Positions 10,073 to 19,913 of a stretch of DNA of 64,000 nt are shown piece after piece (the first letter of the stretch is position 1; each line of letters begins with the position of its first letter). The notes under the pieces are model-generated. The model was not told the DNA's origin. It did no database searches and saw nothing but the letters and a program-made list of their open reading frames with translations. Both the position numbers and the translations under genes were made by a program. Origin of the DNA: Thauera sp. K11 (GTDB lineage: Bacteria; Pseudomonadota; Gammaproteobacteria; Burkholderiales; Rhodocyclaceae); assembly GCF_002354895.1 (NCBI RefSeq), contig NZ_CP023439.1:124001-188000 (forward strand), in the 5' to 3' direction.

Positions 10073-11337
10073 ATCTGAGCGAAGTCCCGGCCGCTGCGGC
10101 GGCTGCCGGCGGAAAGGACCTGTCCGCGCATGCGGCCGACTTTCCCATCCTGTCGCGCCCGGTCCGCGGCAGGCGCCTCGTCTATCTCGACAACGCCGCC
10201 ACGACGCAGAAGCCCGAGGCGGTGATCGAGGCCGAGCGCCGCTTCTACCGCGAATCCAACGCCAACATCCACCGTGGCGTGCATTTCCTGTCGCAGCATG
10301 CGACCGATCTGTACGAGGACGCGCGCGAACGGGTACGCAGCTTCCTCAACGCGGCGCGGGCGGAGGAGATCGTGTTCACCCGCGGCACCACCGAGTCCAT
10401 CAACCTGGTGGCGCAGAGCTGGGCGCGCAGCACGCTGCAGCCGGGCGACGAGATCCTGATCACGGCGATGGAGCACCACTCCAACATCGTGCCCTGGCAG
10501 TTCGTCTGCGGGCAGATCGGGGCGGTGCTGAAAGTGGCGCCGATCGACGACGCGGGCGAACTGGAACCAGCGGCCTTCGACGCGCTGCTCGGCCCGCGCA
10601 CGCGGCTGGTGGCGATCACCGAGGTGTCGAACGCGCTCGGCACCGTCAATCCGGTTGCCGACCTGGTCCGCCGTGCCCATGCGGCGGGTGCGCGGGTGCT
10701 GGTCGACGGCGCGCAGGCGGTGGCGCACATGCCGGTGGACGTGCAGGCGCTGGGCTGCGACTTCTACGCCTTTTCCGGCCACAAGCTGTACGGCCCGACC
10801 GGCATCGGCGTGCTGTACGGCCGCCGCGAACTGCTGCAGGCGATGCCGCCGTGGCAGGGCGGCGGCTCGATGATCGAGACGGTGAGTTTCGAGCGTTCCA
10901 CCTTCGCCCCGTCGCCGCAGCGCTTCGAGGCCGGCACGCCCAATATCGCCGGCACCGTGGCGCTGGCCGCGGCGATCGACTATGTGCTGGGGATCGGCCT
11001 GGAACGCATCGGCGCGCACGAGCATGCGCTGCTGGCGAAGGCCACCGCGGCGGTGCAGGCGCTGCCCGGCGTGCGGGTGATCGGCAACGCGGCACGGAAG
11101 GCCGGCGTGCTGTCGCTGCTGGTGGAGGGCATCCATCCGCACGATCTCGGCACCATCCTCGACGCCGATGGCGTCGCCATCCGCGCCGGGCACCATTGCG
11201 CGATGCCGCTCATGACGCGCTACGGCATCGCCGGCACCGCGCGCGCCTCCTTCGCGCTGTACAACGACGACGAGGACGTCGAGGCGCTGGTGGCCGGCAT
11301 CCGCAAGGCGCAGGCGATGTTCGGAGGGCGGCCATGA
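10069..11337 (+). CDS. sufS: Cysteine desulfurase SufS
   Basis: SufS is a PLP-dependent group II cysteine desulfurase that provides sulfur as a persulfide. The 422 residues include the PLP lysine K239 in FSGHKLYGP and the catalytic C377 in RAGHHCAMPLM. The fold-type I core motifs DNAATTQKP and EHHSNIVPW are also present. The first 20 residues are Ala/Gly-rich and variable. The ATG overlaps the sufD stop; a GGAG within the end of sufD is a plausible ribosome-binding site. The neighbouring sufU is the expected sulfur acceptor because no sufE is present in the operon. Confidence 0.96.
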   Translation: MNLSEVPAAAAAAGGKDLSAHAADFPILSRPVRGRRLVYLDNAATTQKPEAVIEAERRFYRESNANIHRGVHFLSQHATDLYEDARERVRSFLNAARAEEIVFTRGTTESINLVAQSWARSTLQPGDEILITAMEHHSNIVPWQFVCGQIGAVLKVAPIDDAGELEPAAFDALLGPRTRLVAITEVSNALGTVNPVADLVRRAHAAGARVLVDGAQAVAHMPVDVQALGCDFYAFSGHKLYGPTGIGVLYGRRELLQAMPPWQGGGSMIETVSFERSTFAPSPQRFEAGTPNIAGTVALAAAIDYVLGIGLERIGAHEHALLAKATAAVQALPGVRVIGNAARKAGVLSLLVEGIHPHDLGTILDADGVAIRAGHHCAMPLMTRYGIAGTARASFALYNDDEDVEALVAGIRKAQAMFGGRP

Positions 11338-11795
11338 GCGGCGGGCGGGGCGGCTTCGGCGACCTGCGCGAGCTGTACCAGGAGGTGATCTTCGATCACA
11401 ACCGCCAGCCGCGGAACTTCCACGCCATGGACGACGCCGACCATGTCGCGCAAGGCCACAACCCGCTGTGCGGCGACCAGCTCACCGTCTACCTGAAGGT
11501 GGTCGACGGCGTGGTGCGGGACGTCAGCTTTCTCGGCCACGGCTGCGCGATCTCCACCGCCTCGGCTTCGCTGATGACCGAGGCGGTGAAGGGTCGGCCG
11601 GTGGAAGAGGTCGAGGCGCTGTTCCGCGACTTCCACGCGCTGCTCACCGATGCGGCGCCCGAAGGGCGGGACTTCGGCAAGCTCGAGGTGCTGGCCGGGG
11701 TGCGCGAGTTTCCGGCGCGGGTGAAGTGCGCGACGCTCGCCTGGCACACGCTGCACAACGCCCTGACCGGCGTCGGCACGGCGAAGACCGAATGA
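11334..11795 (+). CDS. sufU: SufU-type sulfur-transfer/scaffold protein
   Basis: This is an IscU-like protein of the SufU group. In studied systems SufU binds zinc and takes persulfide sulfur from SufS. The 153 residues contain the ligands C46 and D48 (NPLCGD), C71 (GHGCAIS) and C132 (VKCATLAW). An insertion between the second and third cysteine segments is typical of SufU rather than IscU, and the HPPVK chaperone motif of IscU is missing. It overlaps the sufS stop (ATGA). SufU is best known in Firmicutes and actinobacteria, but it is also found in Xanthomonas-type SUF operons such as this one. Confidence 0.92.
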   Translation: MSGGRGGFGDLRELYQEVIFDHNRQPRNFHAMDDADHVAQGHNPLCGDQLTVYLKVVDGVVRDVSFLGHGCAISTASASLMTEAVKGRPVEEVEALFRDFHALLTDAAPEGRDFGKLEVLAGVREFPARVKCATLAWHTLHNALTGVGTAKTE

Positions 11796-11840
11796 ACCCG
11801 GGATGAAAACGGCATGAACGCGCGCAGCGAGGAAGCGACG

Positions 11841-12413
11841 ATGAACAAACCCCATGGCGACGTGCTCGAGGTGCGGCTCACCCGCGACTGCCCGGCGGTG
11901 CTGGTGCCCTGGGGCACGCCGGTGACGCTGGAGGCGGGCGATTACGCCCAGGTCACGCAGCGCCTGGGCGGCACCTTCACGGTGATGATCAACGGCAGCC
12001 TGTACCGCATCCCCGGCAGCGAGGCCGACGCGCTCGGGCTGGAAGCCGATGCGGCGCAGGACATCGTCACGCAGGCCGCCGACGGCAGCTACGGCAAGGA
12101 GGCCGTCGAGGCCGCGGCGTGGAACCAGCTCGCCACCTGCTACGACCCCGAGATCCCGATCGACATCGTCAATCTCGGCCTCGTGTACGCCTGCGAGCTG
12201 ACGCCGCTGGCGGACGGGCGCTTTCGCATCGACGTGCGCATGACGCTGACCGCGCCCGGCTGCGGCATGGGGATGATGATCGCCGAGGAGGCGAAGCAGA
12301 AGCTCGAGGACATCCCGGGCGTCGCGGAAGTCAACGTGGAACTGGTGTGGGACCCGCCGTGGAGCCGGGAGATGATGAGCGAGGGCGCGCGGCTGGAGAT
12401 GGGCCTGCTGTAG
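11841..12413 (+). CDS. sufT: Putative Fe-S assembly protein SufT
   Basis: SufT is a DUF59/MIP18-type protein associated with Fe-S cluster maturation. The start at 11841 ([13 protein letters not shown]) is preferred because AGGAAG lies 5 nt upstream. An in-frame ATG at 11814 would add nine residues but has no clear ribosome-binding site. The product has 190 residues with a beta-rich N-terminal part. The DUF59 domain runs from about 90 to 180, with [16 protein letters not shown] and the conserved cysteine segment TAPGCGMG. It closes the SUF operon. Confidence 0.92.
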   Translation: MNKPHGDVLEVRLTRDCPAVLVPWGTPVTLEAGDYAQVTQRLGGTFTVMINGSLYRIPGSEADALGLEADAAQDIVTQAADGSYGKEAVEAAAWNQLATCYDPEIPIDIVNLGLVYACELTPLADGRFRIDVRMTLTAPGCGMGMMIAEEAKQKLEDIPGVAEVNVELVWDPPWSREMMSEGARLEMGLL

Positions 12414-12504
12414 CGGCGCCCGGCCACCGGGCGTACGCGGAGCGGGAATTGACAGTAAAATCCAGCTCTTTGCGTTCGCAGCGCGGCCGATGCCGCCCGA
12501 CACC

Positions 12505-13430
<926 letters not shown>

Positions 13431-13431
<1 letters not shown>

Positions 13432-15535
13432 TGACCGCGACCGGTGCGACCCTGCTCGTCGAGCTGCTGACCGAAGAACTGCCGCCGAAGGCGCTGCCAC
13501 GGCTGGGCGAGACCTTCGCCGGGAAGATTGCCGACGGCCTGAAGGCAAAGGGCCTGGCCGCGGCCGACGCCGCCGTGCGCAGCTTCGCCAGCCCGCGCCG
13601 CCTGGCGGTGACGGTGGCGCACGTGGCGGCCGAGGGGCGGCGAAGGAAGCCACCGAGAAGCTGATGCCGGTCGCCGTCGCGCTCGATGCCGACGGCAGGC
13701 CGACCCCGGCGCTGCTGAAGAAGATGGAGGCCAAGGGCATTCCCGCCGACGCCGTTTCCGCCTTCGAGCGCCGCATGGACGGCAAGGCCGAGGCGCTGTT
13801 CCATACCGCGGTGGTGCCCGGCGCGAAGCTCGCCGAGGTGCTGTCGGACGTCGTGCTCGACGCGGTGAAGGCGCTGCCCATCCCCAAGGTGATGCGCTGG
13901 GGCGACGGCGACGCCACCTTCGTGCGCCCGGTGCACAAGCTCACCATGCTGCACGGCGCCGAGGTGGTGCCGGGCCGCGTGCTGGACCTGGAATCCGGCC
14001 GCACGACGCGCGGCCACCGCTTCATGAGCCGCGGCGACATCGACGTGGCGACGGCGGACGCATACGAGGAAACGCTGCGCGCCGAAGGCAAGGTGATCGC
14101 CTCCTTCGCCGAGCGCCGCGCCGACATCGAGCGCCAGTTGCTGGCCGAGGCCGCGCGCCAGGGCGCCATCCTGGGCGCCAGCAAGGACGACTATGCCGAC
14201 CTGCTGGACGAGGTGGCCGCGCTGGTCGAGCATCCGACGGTGTACGCCGGCGAGTTCGAGGCCGAGTTCCTCGCCGTGCCGCAGGAATGCCTGATCCTGA
14301 CGATGCGCGCCAACCAGAAGTATTTCCCGCTGTTCGACGCCACCGGCAAGCTGCTGAACCGCTTCCTGATCGTGTCGAACATGCGGCTCGCCGACCCGTC
14401 GAACATCGTCGCCGGCAATGCCCGCGTGGTGCGTCCGCGCCTGTCGGACGCGCGCTTCTTCTTCGAGCAGGACAAGAAGCAGAAGCTGGAGGCGCGCCTG
14501 CCGCGCCTGGCGCCGGTGGTCTATCACAACAGGCTTGGCAGCCAGCTCGAGCGCGTCGAGCGCCTCGAAGCGCTGGCCGGCGCGATCGCCGCGCAACTGC
14601 ACGGCGACGCCGCCGCCGCGAAGCGCGCCGCACGGCTGGCGAAGGCCGACCTGGTGACCGACATGGTCGGTGAATTCCCCGAACTGCAGGGCATCATGGG
14701 CCGCTACTACGCGCTCGCCGATGGCGAAGGGCAGGTCGTGGCCGATGCGATCCAGGCCCACTACCAGCCGCGCTTCGCCGGCGACGCGCTGCCGGCCGGC
14801 AACGTCGCCGCCGCGGTGGCGCTGGCCGACAAGCTCGACGCGCTGGTCGGCTTCTTCGGCATCGGCATGGTGCCCACCGGCGACAAGGATCCGTTCGCGC
14901 TGCGCCGCGCGGCGCTGGGCGCGCTGCGCATCCTGATGGAAACGCCGCTGCCGCTCGAACTGCCGCGGCTGATCGAACTGGCCGCGGCCGGCTTCAAGCC
15001 CGGCCTCCTGAGCGCCGAGGGCTTCGCCGCGCAGTTGCAGGATTTCATGTTCGAACGCCTGAAGAACCTGCTGCGCGAAACCGGCCGCGACGTTGCGGTG
15101 ATCGACGCGGTGCTGGCGCTCAAGCCCGCCCGCATCGACCTGGTGCCGGCCAAGCTCGCCGCAGTCGAAGCCTTCCGCGCGCTGCCCGAGGCCGAGGCGC
15201 TGGCCGCCGCCAACAAGCGCATCGTCAACATCCTGAAAAAGGCCGAGGGCACGCCGGGCGAGCCCGACGTGGCGCTGCTGCAGGAGGCTGCGGAGAAGGC
15301 GCTGTTCCGCCAGGTGATCGAAATCGCGCCGCTGGTGCGCTCGCATGTCGCCAACGAGGACTACACCGATGCGCTGCGGGTGCTGGCCGGCCTGCGCGCG
15401 GCGGTGGACCAGTTCTTCGAGGACGTCATGGTGATGGCCGAGGAGCCGCTGACGCGGAACAACCGCCTCGCGCTGCTGGCGCAGCTCTCCGGCCTGATGA
15501 ACCAGGTGGCCGACATCTCGCGCCTGTCGGCGTGA
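13431..15535 (+). CDS. glyS: Glycyl-tRNA synthetase beta subunit, apparent frameshift near 13640
   Basis: GlyS binds tRNA-Gly and works with GlyQ. The gene is split between two frames. From ATG 13431 (AAGGAGG upstream) the first frame reads [20 protein letters not shown] and continues to HVAAEG, then runs into a stop near 13663. The second frame continues the family sequence from about 13637 ([17 protein letters not shown]) to TGA 15535. Joined, they give about 701 residues, the normal GlyS length, including the anticodon-binding C-terminus. One missing G in the GGGG run at 13634-13637 would restore the frame. glyQ is intact and the gene is essential, so a sequencing/assembly error is the simplest reading. 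A real mutation is possible only if another glycyl-tRNA synthetase exists. Confidence 0.9.
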
Positions 15536-15566
15536 GCCGCGCCGGCGACCGCAGCGGGGAACGATC

Positions 15567-16109
15567 ATGCCGACGAAGAAGCTCATCATTCTCGACCGCG
15601 ACGGTGTGATCAACGTCGATTCCGAGCAGTTCATCAAGTCGCCGGACGAATGGAAGCCGATCCCCGGTTCGCTCGAGGCCATCGCGCGCCTCAACCAGTG
15701 GGGCTGGCGCGTGGTGGTGGCGTCCAACCAGTCCGGCGTCGGCCGCGGCCTGTTCGGCATGGACATGCTGAACGCGATCAACGAGAAGATGGTGAAGAGC
15801 CTGGCCCAGGTCGGCGGCCGGCTCGATGCGATCTTCTTCTGCCCGCATGCGGCCGATTCGACCTGCGATTGCCGCAAACCCAAGCCGGGCCTGATGCGCC
15901 AGATCGCCGAGCGATTCAACGTCGACCTGGCCGGCGTGCCGTGCGTGGGCGACAGCCTGCGCGACCTGCAGGCCGGCATGGCGACGGGCTGCACACCCTA
16001 CCTGGTGCTGACGGGCAAGGGCGCGAAGACGCGCGACGATCCGGAATTGCCCGAGGGCACGCTCGTCTACGACGACCTCGCCGCGGTGGTGGCCGATCTC
16101 ACCGCCTGA
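15567..16109 (+). CDS. gmhB: D-glycero-beta-D-manno-heptose 1,7-bisphosphate 7-phosphatase
   Basis: GmhB removes the C7 phosphate in ADP-heptose synthesis for the LPS core. The 180-residue HAD-family protein has the nucleophile/acid pair D10 and D12 in LDRDGVIN. It also has a zinc-binding loop with CPHAADSTCDCRKPKPG and the acidic motif GDSLRDLQAG. It lies between glyS and plsC, the arrangement seen in other betaproteobacteria. GGGGAACG precedes the ATG. Confidence 0.95.
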   Translation: MPTKKLIILDRDGVINVDSEQFIKSPDEWKPIPGSLEAIARLNQWGWRVVVASNQSGVGRGLFGMDMLNAINEKMVKSLAQVGGRLDAIFFCPHAADSTCDCRKPKPGLMRQIAERFNVDLAGVPCVGDSLRDLQAGMATGCTPYLVLTGKGAKTRDDPELPEGTLVYDDLAAVVADLTA

Positions 16110-16150
16110 GCCGGCGCGCCCGGCTCTCCTTCCCGATCCTTCTCCGCAAC

Positions 16151-16930
16151 GTGCTGCCCGTGCACCTGATCCGTTCCGTCCTGTTCGCCGTGGTCCTCGC
16201 CTGCATCACCGTGCCCTACGCGGCAGTGGCGGTGCTGATCTTCTGGCTGCCGCCGATGATGCGCCACCGCATCATCACCTCCTGGGTGCCGGTCATGATG
16301 TGGGTGATCCGCCATGTGCTGGGCATCCGCTACCGCGTGATCGGCGCCGGCAACATTCCGGCCGGCCCGGCGGTCGTGCTGTCCAAGCACCAGTCGGCGT
16401 GGGAGACGATCGCGCTGCAGCAGATCTTTCCGCCGCTGTGCTACGTGCTCAAGCGCGAACTGTTGCGGGTGCCCTTCTTCGGCTGGGCACTGGCGCAGAT
16501 CCCGGGGATCGCCATCGACCGCAGCGCGGGCAAGGATGCGCTGGCGCAGGTCGTCGAGCAGGGGCGCGCGCGCCTGAAGGAGGGCCTGTGGGTGGTGGTG
16601 TTCCCGGAAGGGACGCGCGTGGCGCCGGGTACGACCCGGCGCTACAAGCCGGGCGGCGCCTTCCTCGCCAAGCGTGCCGGCGTGCCGGTGGTGCCGGTGG
16701 CGCACAATGCGGGCGAATTCTGGCGCCGCAATGCGTTCCTGAAGCGGCCGGGCGAGATCGTCGTCAGCATCGGCCCGGTGATCCAGGTGAAGGGGCTGAA
16801 GGTGGAGGAGATCAACCGCCGTTCCGAAGCCTGGATCGAAGGCGAGATGCGCCGCCTGTTCCCGCACCATTACACGAACGGGCCCGGCGGCGCGGCGGCG
16901 GAGGAAGAAGCCGAACCCGGCGAGGACTGA
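16151..16930 (+). CDS. plsC: 1-acyl-sn-glycerol-3-phosphate acyltransferase
   Basis: PlsC acylates lysophosphatidic acid to phosphatidic acid at the inner membrane. The protein has an N-terminal membrane segment (LIRSVLFAVVLACITVPYAA). Its acyltransferase motif is SKHQSAWET, where Glu takes the place of the usual Asp of NHX4D; this is common in betaproteobacteria. It also has the FPEGTR motif. There is no ATG near the N-terminus, so GTG 16151 (or GTG 16160) is the best start, giving about 259 residues; no strong Shine-Dalgarno sequence is seen. The C-terminal 20 residues are acidic and Ala-rich. Confidence 0.92.
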   Translation: MLPVHLIRSVLFAVVLACITVPYAAVAVLIFWLPPMMRHRIITSWVPVMMWVIRHVLGIRYRVIGAGNIPAGPAVVLSKHQSAWETIALQQIFPPLCYVLKRELLRVPFFGWALAQIPGIAIDRSAGKDALAQVVEQGRARLKEGLWVVVFPEGTRVAPGTTRRYKPGGAFLAKRAGVPVVPVAHNAGEFWRRNAFLKRPGEIVVSIGPVIQVKGLKVEEINRRSEAWIEGEMRRLFPHHYTNGPGGAAAEEEAEPGED

Positions 16931-16983
16931 ACGGGGCTTCGCCTTCCCCATGCCGCCGTCGGGGCGCACGGGATCGGCGGACG

Positions 16984-17010
16984 AAAAAAAGCCCGCTCAT
17001 CGAGCGGGCT
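16984..17010 (-). terminator. Intrinsic terminator of the phasin gene
   Basis: On the minus strand a perfect 9-bp stem (AGCCCGCTC, loop GAT, GAGCGGGCT) is followed directly by seven T. It starts about 26 nt after the phasin stop codon. On the plus strand the hairpin is followed only by TTGCG, so it is weaker in that direction, although plsC also ends nearby at 16930. Confidence 0.9.
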
Positions 17011-17035
17011 TTGCGCAGCAATCGTGAGGAACCGA

Positions 17036-17599
17036 TTACGCAGCCTTCTTCGGCGCCTTGGCAGCGGTGCTGACGGCCTTGACGGTGGCGTTGGTCGCGG
17101 CGGCCACGTTGGCTTCGGCGATCTCGGCGACCTGCTTGGCGGCCTTGCTCATGCTGTCGTAGGCGCTGTTGGCGGCGGCGATGGCCGACTTGACGGCGGC
17201 GACGGCAACGTCGGAACCGGCCGGGGCGGACTTGGCAGCCTTGTCCAGCGCGGTGGCGACACCCTTGTTCAGCTCGGCGACCTGGGCTTCGAACAGCTTC
17301 GACAGCTCTTCCTGGCTCTGCGAGGTGATCTCATACACGCTGCGGGCGTAGGCGACGGCCTTCTCGACGACCGGCTGGGCCAGCGAGGCTTGCAGGCTCA
17401 GCAGCTCCTGCACGTCCTTGGCGGCCAGCAGGGCCTTGGTGTTGGCCACGCCGTCTTCCAGGATCGAACGGGCGGTGTTCAGGTTCAGGGCGGCCAGGCG
17501 CTCGGCGCTGGCGAAGGCCGAGTTGGCCAGGGTCAGCAGGGTTTCGATGTTGGCCTTGTTGGCGGCGGCGAATTGCTCGGGGGTCGCGAAGTTGCTCAT
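17036..17599 (-). CDS. Phasin family protein
   Basis: Phasins coat polyhydroxyalkanoate granules and control their number and size. The 187-residue protein begins MSNFATPEQFAAANKANIET, the standard phasin_2 N-terminus. It is strongly helical and rich in Ala, Ser and Lys, ending in a Lys/Ala tail (KAPKKAA). The start at 17599 is set by AGGAG placed 6 nt upstream; a longer frame to 17641 is possible but unlikely. It has its own near-perfect sigma-70 promoter, two operator-like dyads and its own terminator, so it is a single-gene unit likely to be strongly expressed and regulated. Confidence 0.93.
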   Translation of the reverse strand: MSNFATPEQFAAANKANIETLLTLANSAFASAERLAALNLNTARSILEDGVANTKALLAAKDVQELLSLQASLAQPVVEKAVAYARSVYEITSQSQEELSKLFEAQVAELNKGVATALDKAAKSAPAGSDVAVAAVKSAIAAANSAYDSMSKAAKQVAEIAEANVAAATNATVKAVSTAAKAPKKAA

Positions 17600-17666
17600 C
17601 TGGATCTCCTCGTTGATGACTTGCTGAAATGGGTTTGGCAAGGCGATGAATCACAGCGTAACTGCG

Positions 17667-17683
17667 ATGTTGCAATGCAGCAT
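17667..17683. promoter_or_regulatory. Downstream operator-like palindrome of the phasin promoter
   Basis: The near-palindrome ATGTTGCA-A-TGCAGCAT (7 of 8 arm positions match) covers the predicted transcription start. Its core TGCAATGCA is the reverse complement of the core of the upstream dyad, with 59 bp between centres. Two copies of one motif flanking a promoter suggest cooperative or looping repression. Confidence 0.55.
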
Positions 17684-17690
17684 GGACTGA

Positions 17691-17718
17691 ATTATAGGGG
17701 TGGGGTCCGCTGTGTCAA
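17691..17718 (-). promoter_or_regulatory. Consensus sigma-70 promoter of the phasin gene
   Basis: On the minus strand TTGACA (17718-17713) and TATAAT (17696-17691) are separated by 16 bp. Both hexamers match the consensus perfectly. Transcription would start near 17684, giving a leader of about 85 nt before the phasin ATG. Confidence 0.85.
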
Positions 17719-17726
17719 TACGGGTT

Positions 17727-17741
17727 TTGTGCATTGCACAA
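17727..17741. promoter_or_regulatory. Upstream operator-like palindrome of the phasin promoter
   Basis: A perfect 15-bp palindrome TTGTGCA-T-TGCACAA lies 9 bp upstream of the phasin -35 box. Its core TGCATTGCA fits the TGC-N3-GCA type of dyad reported for PhaR repressors in PHA-producing bacteria. No PhaR gene lies in this window, so the link is inferred. Confidence 0.6.
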
Positions 17742-17895
17742 GCCAAATCCGATTGTCGGCGTCAATCGCTCGCGGCCGAAGGTATGCTTGCAAGAGGCAG
17801 TCTCGCATGCTCATGTTGCGGCCGCTTGACGGGTGCGGCGAGGGATGAGACGAGGCGCAGCGGCGGCCCGACGACGGCCGCCGCGGGCGCAGGTT

Positions 17896-18672
17896 TCAGT
17901 CGTGGCGGAAGTCGGGCTTGCGCTTCTCGACGAAGGCGGCCATGCCTTCCTTCTGGTCGTTGGTCGCGAACGAGGCGTGGAACACGCGGCGTTCGAACAG
18001 CAAGCCTTCGTTGAGGCCGCCCTCGAAGGCGCGGTTGATCGATTCCTTGATCATCATGACGATGGGCAGGGAGTAGCCGGCGATCGTCCCGGCGGTGGCC
18101 AGCGCTTCCTCGAGCAGCGTGTCGGCCGGCACCACGCGCGCGACCAGGCCGGCGCGTTCGGCCTCGGCGGCGTCCATCATGCGGCCGGTGAGGCACAGTT
18201 CCATCGCCTTGGCCTTGCCGACGGCGCGCGGCAGGCGCTGCGTGCCGCCGGCGCCGGGCAGGGTGCCGAGCTTGACTTCGGGCTGGCCGAACCTGGCCGT
18301 GTCGGCGGCGATGATGATGTCGCACATCATGGCCAGTTCGTTGCCGCCGCCCAGCGCGAAACCGGCGACCGCGGCGATGACGGGCTTGCGGCAGGTCTTC
18401 ACGCGTTCCCAGTTGCGCGTGATGTACTCGTTCTTGTAGGCGTCCATGTACGAGAACGAGGCCATCGCGCCGATGTCGGCGCCTGCGGCGAAAGCCTTCT
18501 CCGAGCCGGTGATGACGATCGCGCCGATGCCGTCGTCGGCCTCGAAGCCGTCCAGCGCGGTGCCGATCTCATTGACGACCTGGTCGTTGAGCGCGTTGAG
18601 CGCCTTCGGCCGGTTCAGCGTGATGAGGCCGACCCGGCCGCGGGTTTCGGCGATGATGAGTTCGTAGGTCAT
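17896..18672 (-). CDS. Enoyl-CoA hydratase/isomerase (crotonase) family protein
   Basis: This is a short-chain crotonase of 258 residues, probably hydrating 2-enoyl-CoA to 3-hydroxyacyl-CoA. Both catalytic glutamates of hydratases are present: E112 in GNELAMMCD and E132 in FGQPEVKLG. The oxyanion-hole segment AAGADI (62-67) is also there. Exact substrate cannot be read from the sequence; beta-oxidation or a link to PHA metabolism is possible given the adjacent phasin gene. It starts 45 nt after the lptA stop on the same strand, so it may be read from the kdsD-lptC-lptA transcript, an unusual position where lptB would normally be. The 254 bases between it and the phasin start hold the phasin promoter region and no gene. 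Confidence 0.92.
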   Translation of the reverse strand: MTYELIIAETRGRVGLITLNRPKALNALNDQVVNEIGTALDGFEADDGIGAIVITGSEKAFAAGADIGAMASFSYMDAYKNEYITRNWERVKTCRKPVIAAVAGFALGGGNELAMMCDIIIAADTARFGQPEVKLGTLPGAGGTQRLPRAVGKAKAMELCLTGRMMDAAEAERAGLVARVVPADTLLEEALATAGTIAGYSLPIVMMIKESINRAFEGGLNEGLLFERRVFHASFATNDQKEGMAAFVEKRKPDFRHD

Positions 18673-18716
18673 GCGTGCTCCTCGTTCTTCGTGGTGGATG
18701 CCCGGGAACCCGGGGC

Positions 18717-19274
18717 CTATCGGCTGCCTTCGGGCTTGTTGTCGCCCTTGGGCTGGATGACGGCGCGCACGCGTCCGTCGCTGCCCGGCGCGGGCGCCGA
18801 ACCCGGCGCATTGGTGGCGAGGTAGTTCTCGCTCGCCGCGTCGTATTCGATGTAGTTTCCCCGCACCTCGTCGCCGCCGCTGGTGACGCGCGCGCGCCGG
18901 AACAGCTTCGCCTGCTCGGTGCGGCTGTCGTACTCGATGCGCTCGGCTTCGCCATCGACGTATTCGTTGCTGGCCTCGCGCTTTTGCCTGAAGGTGGCGA
19001 GCCGATTGCCCGAGGTGGTGGCGACGCCCTTCTGGAAACCGTCCGCCCCCTGGGTGACGACCAGCTTGTCGCCCTTGATGATCAGCGTGCCCTGGGTCAG
19101 CACCACCGAACCCTCGAATACGTGGACCTTGTTGCGGTCGTCGACCGACATGCGGTCGGCTTCGATGTCGACCGGCTTGCTGCGGTCGGCGCGTTCGGCG
19201 ACGGCGGGGGCGGCGGCGAACGCCAGCAGTGCGAGGCTCGAGGCGGCGAGGCGCGAGGCGAGGGAGGATTTCAT
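18717..19274 (-). CDS. lptA: LPS transport periplasmic protein LptA
   Basis: LptA forms the periplasmic bridge that carries LPS from LptC to the outer-membrane LptDE. The 185-residue precursor has a signal peptide ([20 protein letters not shown], cleavage near AVAE). The OstA/LptA beta-jellyroll follows, with [31 protein letters not shown] and [12 protein letters not shown]. The start at 19274 fits the signal peptide and overlaps the lptC stop by 4 nt. The C-terminal region after residue about 160 is a flexible Pro/Gly tail. The usual next gene, lptB, is not here. Confidence 0.93.
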   Translation of the reverse strand: MKSSLASRLAASSLALLAFAAAPAVAERADRSKPVDIEADRMSVDDRNKVHVFEGSVVLTQGTLIIKGDKLVVTQGADGFQKGVATTSGNRLATFRQKREASNEYVDGEAERIEYDSRTEQAKLFRRARVTSGGDEVRGNYIEYDAASENYLATNAPGSAPAPGSDGRVRAVIQPKGDNKPEGSR

Positions 19275-19849
19275 GAGGATCGATCCTGGCGACGGGGCAT
19301 GTGTACCTTGACCTGGCCCGTCAGGTTCAGTGTGCCAAAGAGGTTGTCGGCCTCGAGGCCGAGCGCGTCGGCGATGGTCTGGCCCTGGGTGAGCCGGACC
19401 GGCTGGTCGGTGCGGGCGCTCTGCGGGTCGGGCCACACGGTCAGGGTCTCGGACGCCAGCACGAGTTCGGGGGCGTCCGCCGAGCGGCTGCGGCGGGCAC
19501 GCACGTCGCCCGACAGGTCGATCTGCTCGCCGCCGGGCGAGACCTTGCCGTTTGCGGCGGTCACGTGGAATTCGGTGCCGGGCCGGAAGACGGTCAGGCG
19601 CGGCTGGGTGAGGCGGGTGGTGTCGTCCGCCGGGAAGTGCTCGAGGCGTTCGGCGAGCAGTTCGTAGCGCTGGCTGCCGTCGTGCGCGTAGCCGACGATG
19701 CGCGTGTTGCTCGCGGCGAAATCGGGACCTGTCTGAGGTTCGATCTGGCCGGGCGCTTCCTCGACGCGGGTGATGCGGTCGAGCCACAGCGAGGCGCCGG
19801 CGATCACGGTCAGCGCGACGAGCGGATAGAGCCGGTAGGCGGTCTGCAC
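19271..19849 (-). CDS. lptC: LPS export protein LptC
   Basis: LptC is the bitopic inner-membrane protein that hands LPS from LptBFG to LptA. The 192 residues consist of a short cytoplasmic start, one membrane span ([17 protein letters not shown], about 7-23) and a periplasmic LptC domain with beta strands such as [16 protein letters not shown] and [10 protein letters not shown]. Length and layout fit the family. It overlaps lptA and follows kdsD with a 64-nt gap, too short for the kdsC gene that normally lies between. Confidence 0.9.
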   Translation of the reverse strand: MQTAYRLYPLVALTVIAGASLWLDRITRVEEAPGQIEPQTGPDFAASNTRIVGYAHDGSQRYELLAERLEHFPADDTTRLTQPRLTVFRPGTEFHVTAANGKVSPGGEQIDLSGDVRARRSRSADAPELVLASETLTVWPDPQSARTDQPVRLTQGQTIADALGLEADNLFGTLNLTGQVKVHMPRRQDRSS

Positions 19850-19913
19850 GCGGGCGGCTCCGTTCAGGGGCGGGCAGGCCGGCGCCGGGCGCCGGTGCGG
19901 GGCCGGGCCCGCA

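Noticed and set aside
13620..13665. Programmed ribosomal frameshift in glyS
   Set aside because: There is no slippery heptamer of the usual A/T type and no obvious stimulatory pseudoknot; GlyS is not known to use recoding. Sequence error is simpler.
13664..15535. A separate gene starting at ATG 13664
   Set aside because: The product lacks the GlyS N-terminus that is encoded just upstream in another frame. A split single gene explains both parts better than two genes, and no ribosome-binding site fits at 13664.
16984..17010. Plus-strand terminator of plsC
   Set aside because: In the plus direction the stem is followed by TTGCG rather than a T-run; it fits the minus-strand phasin gene.
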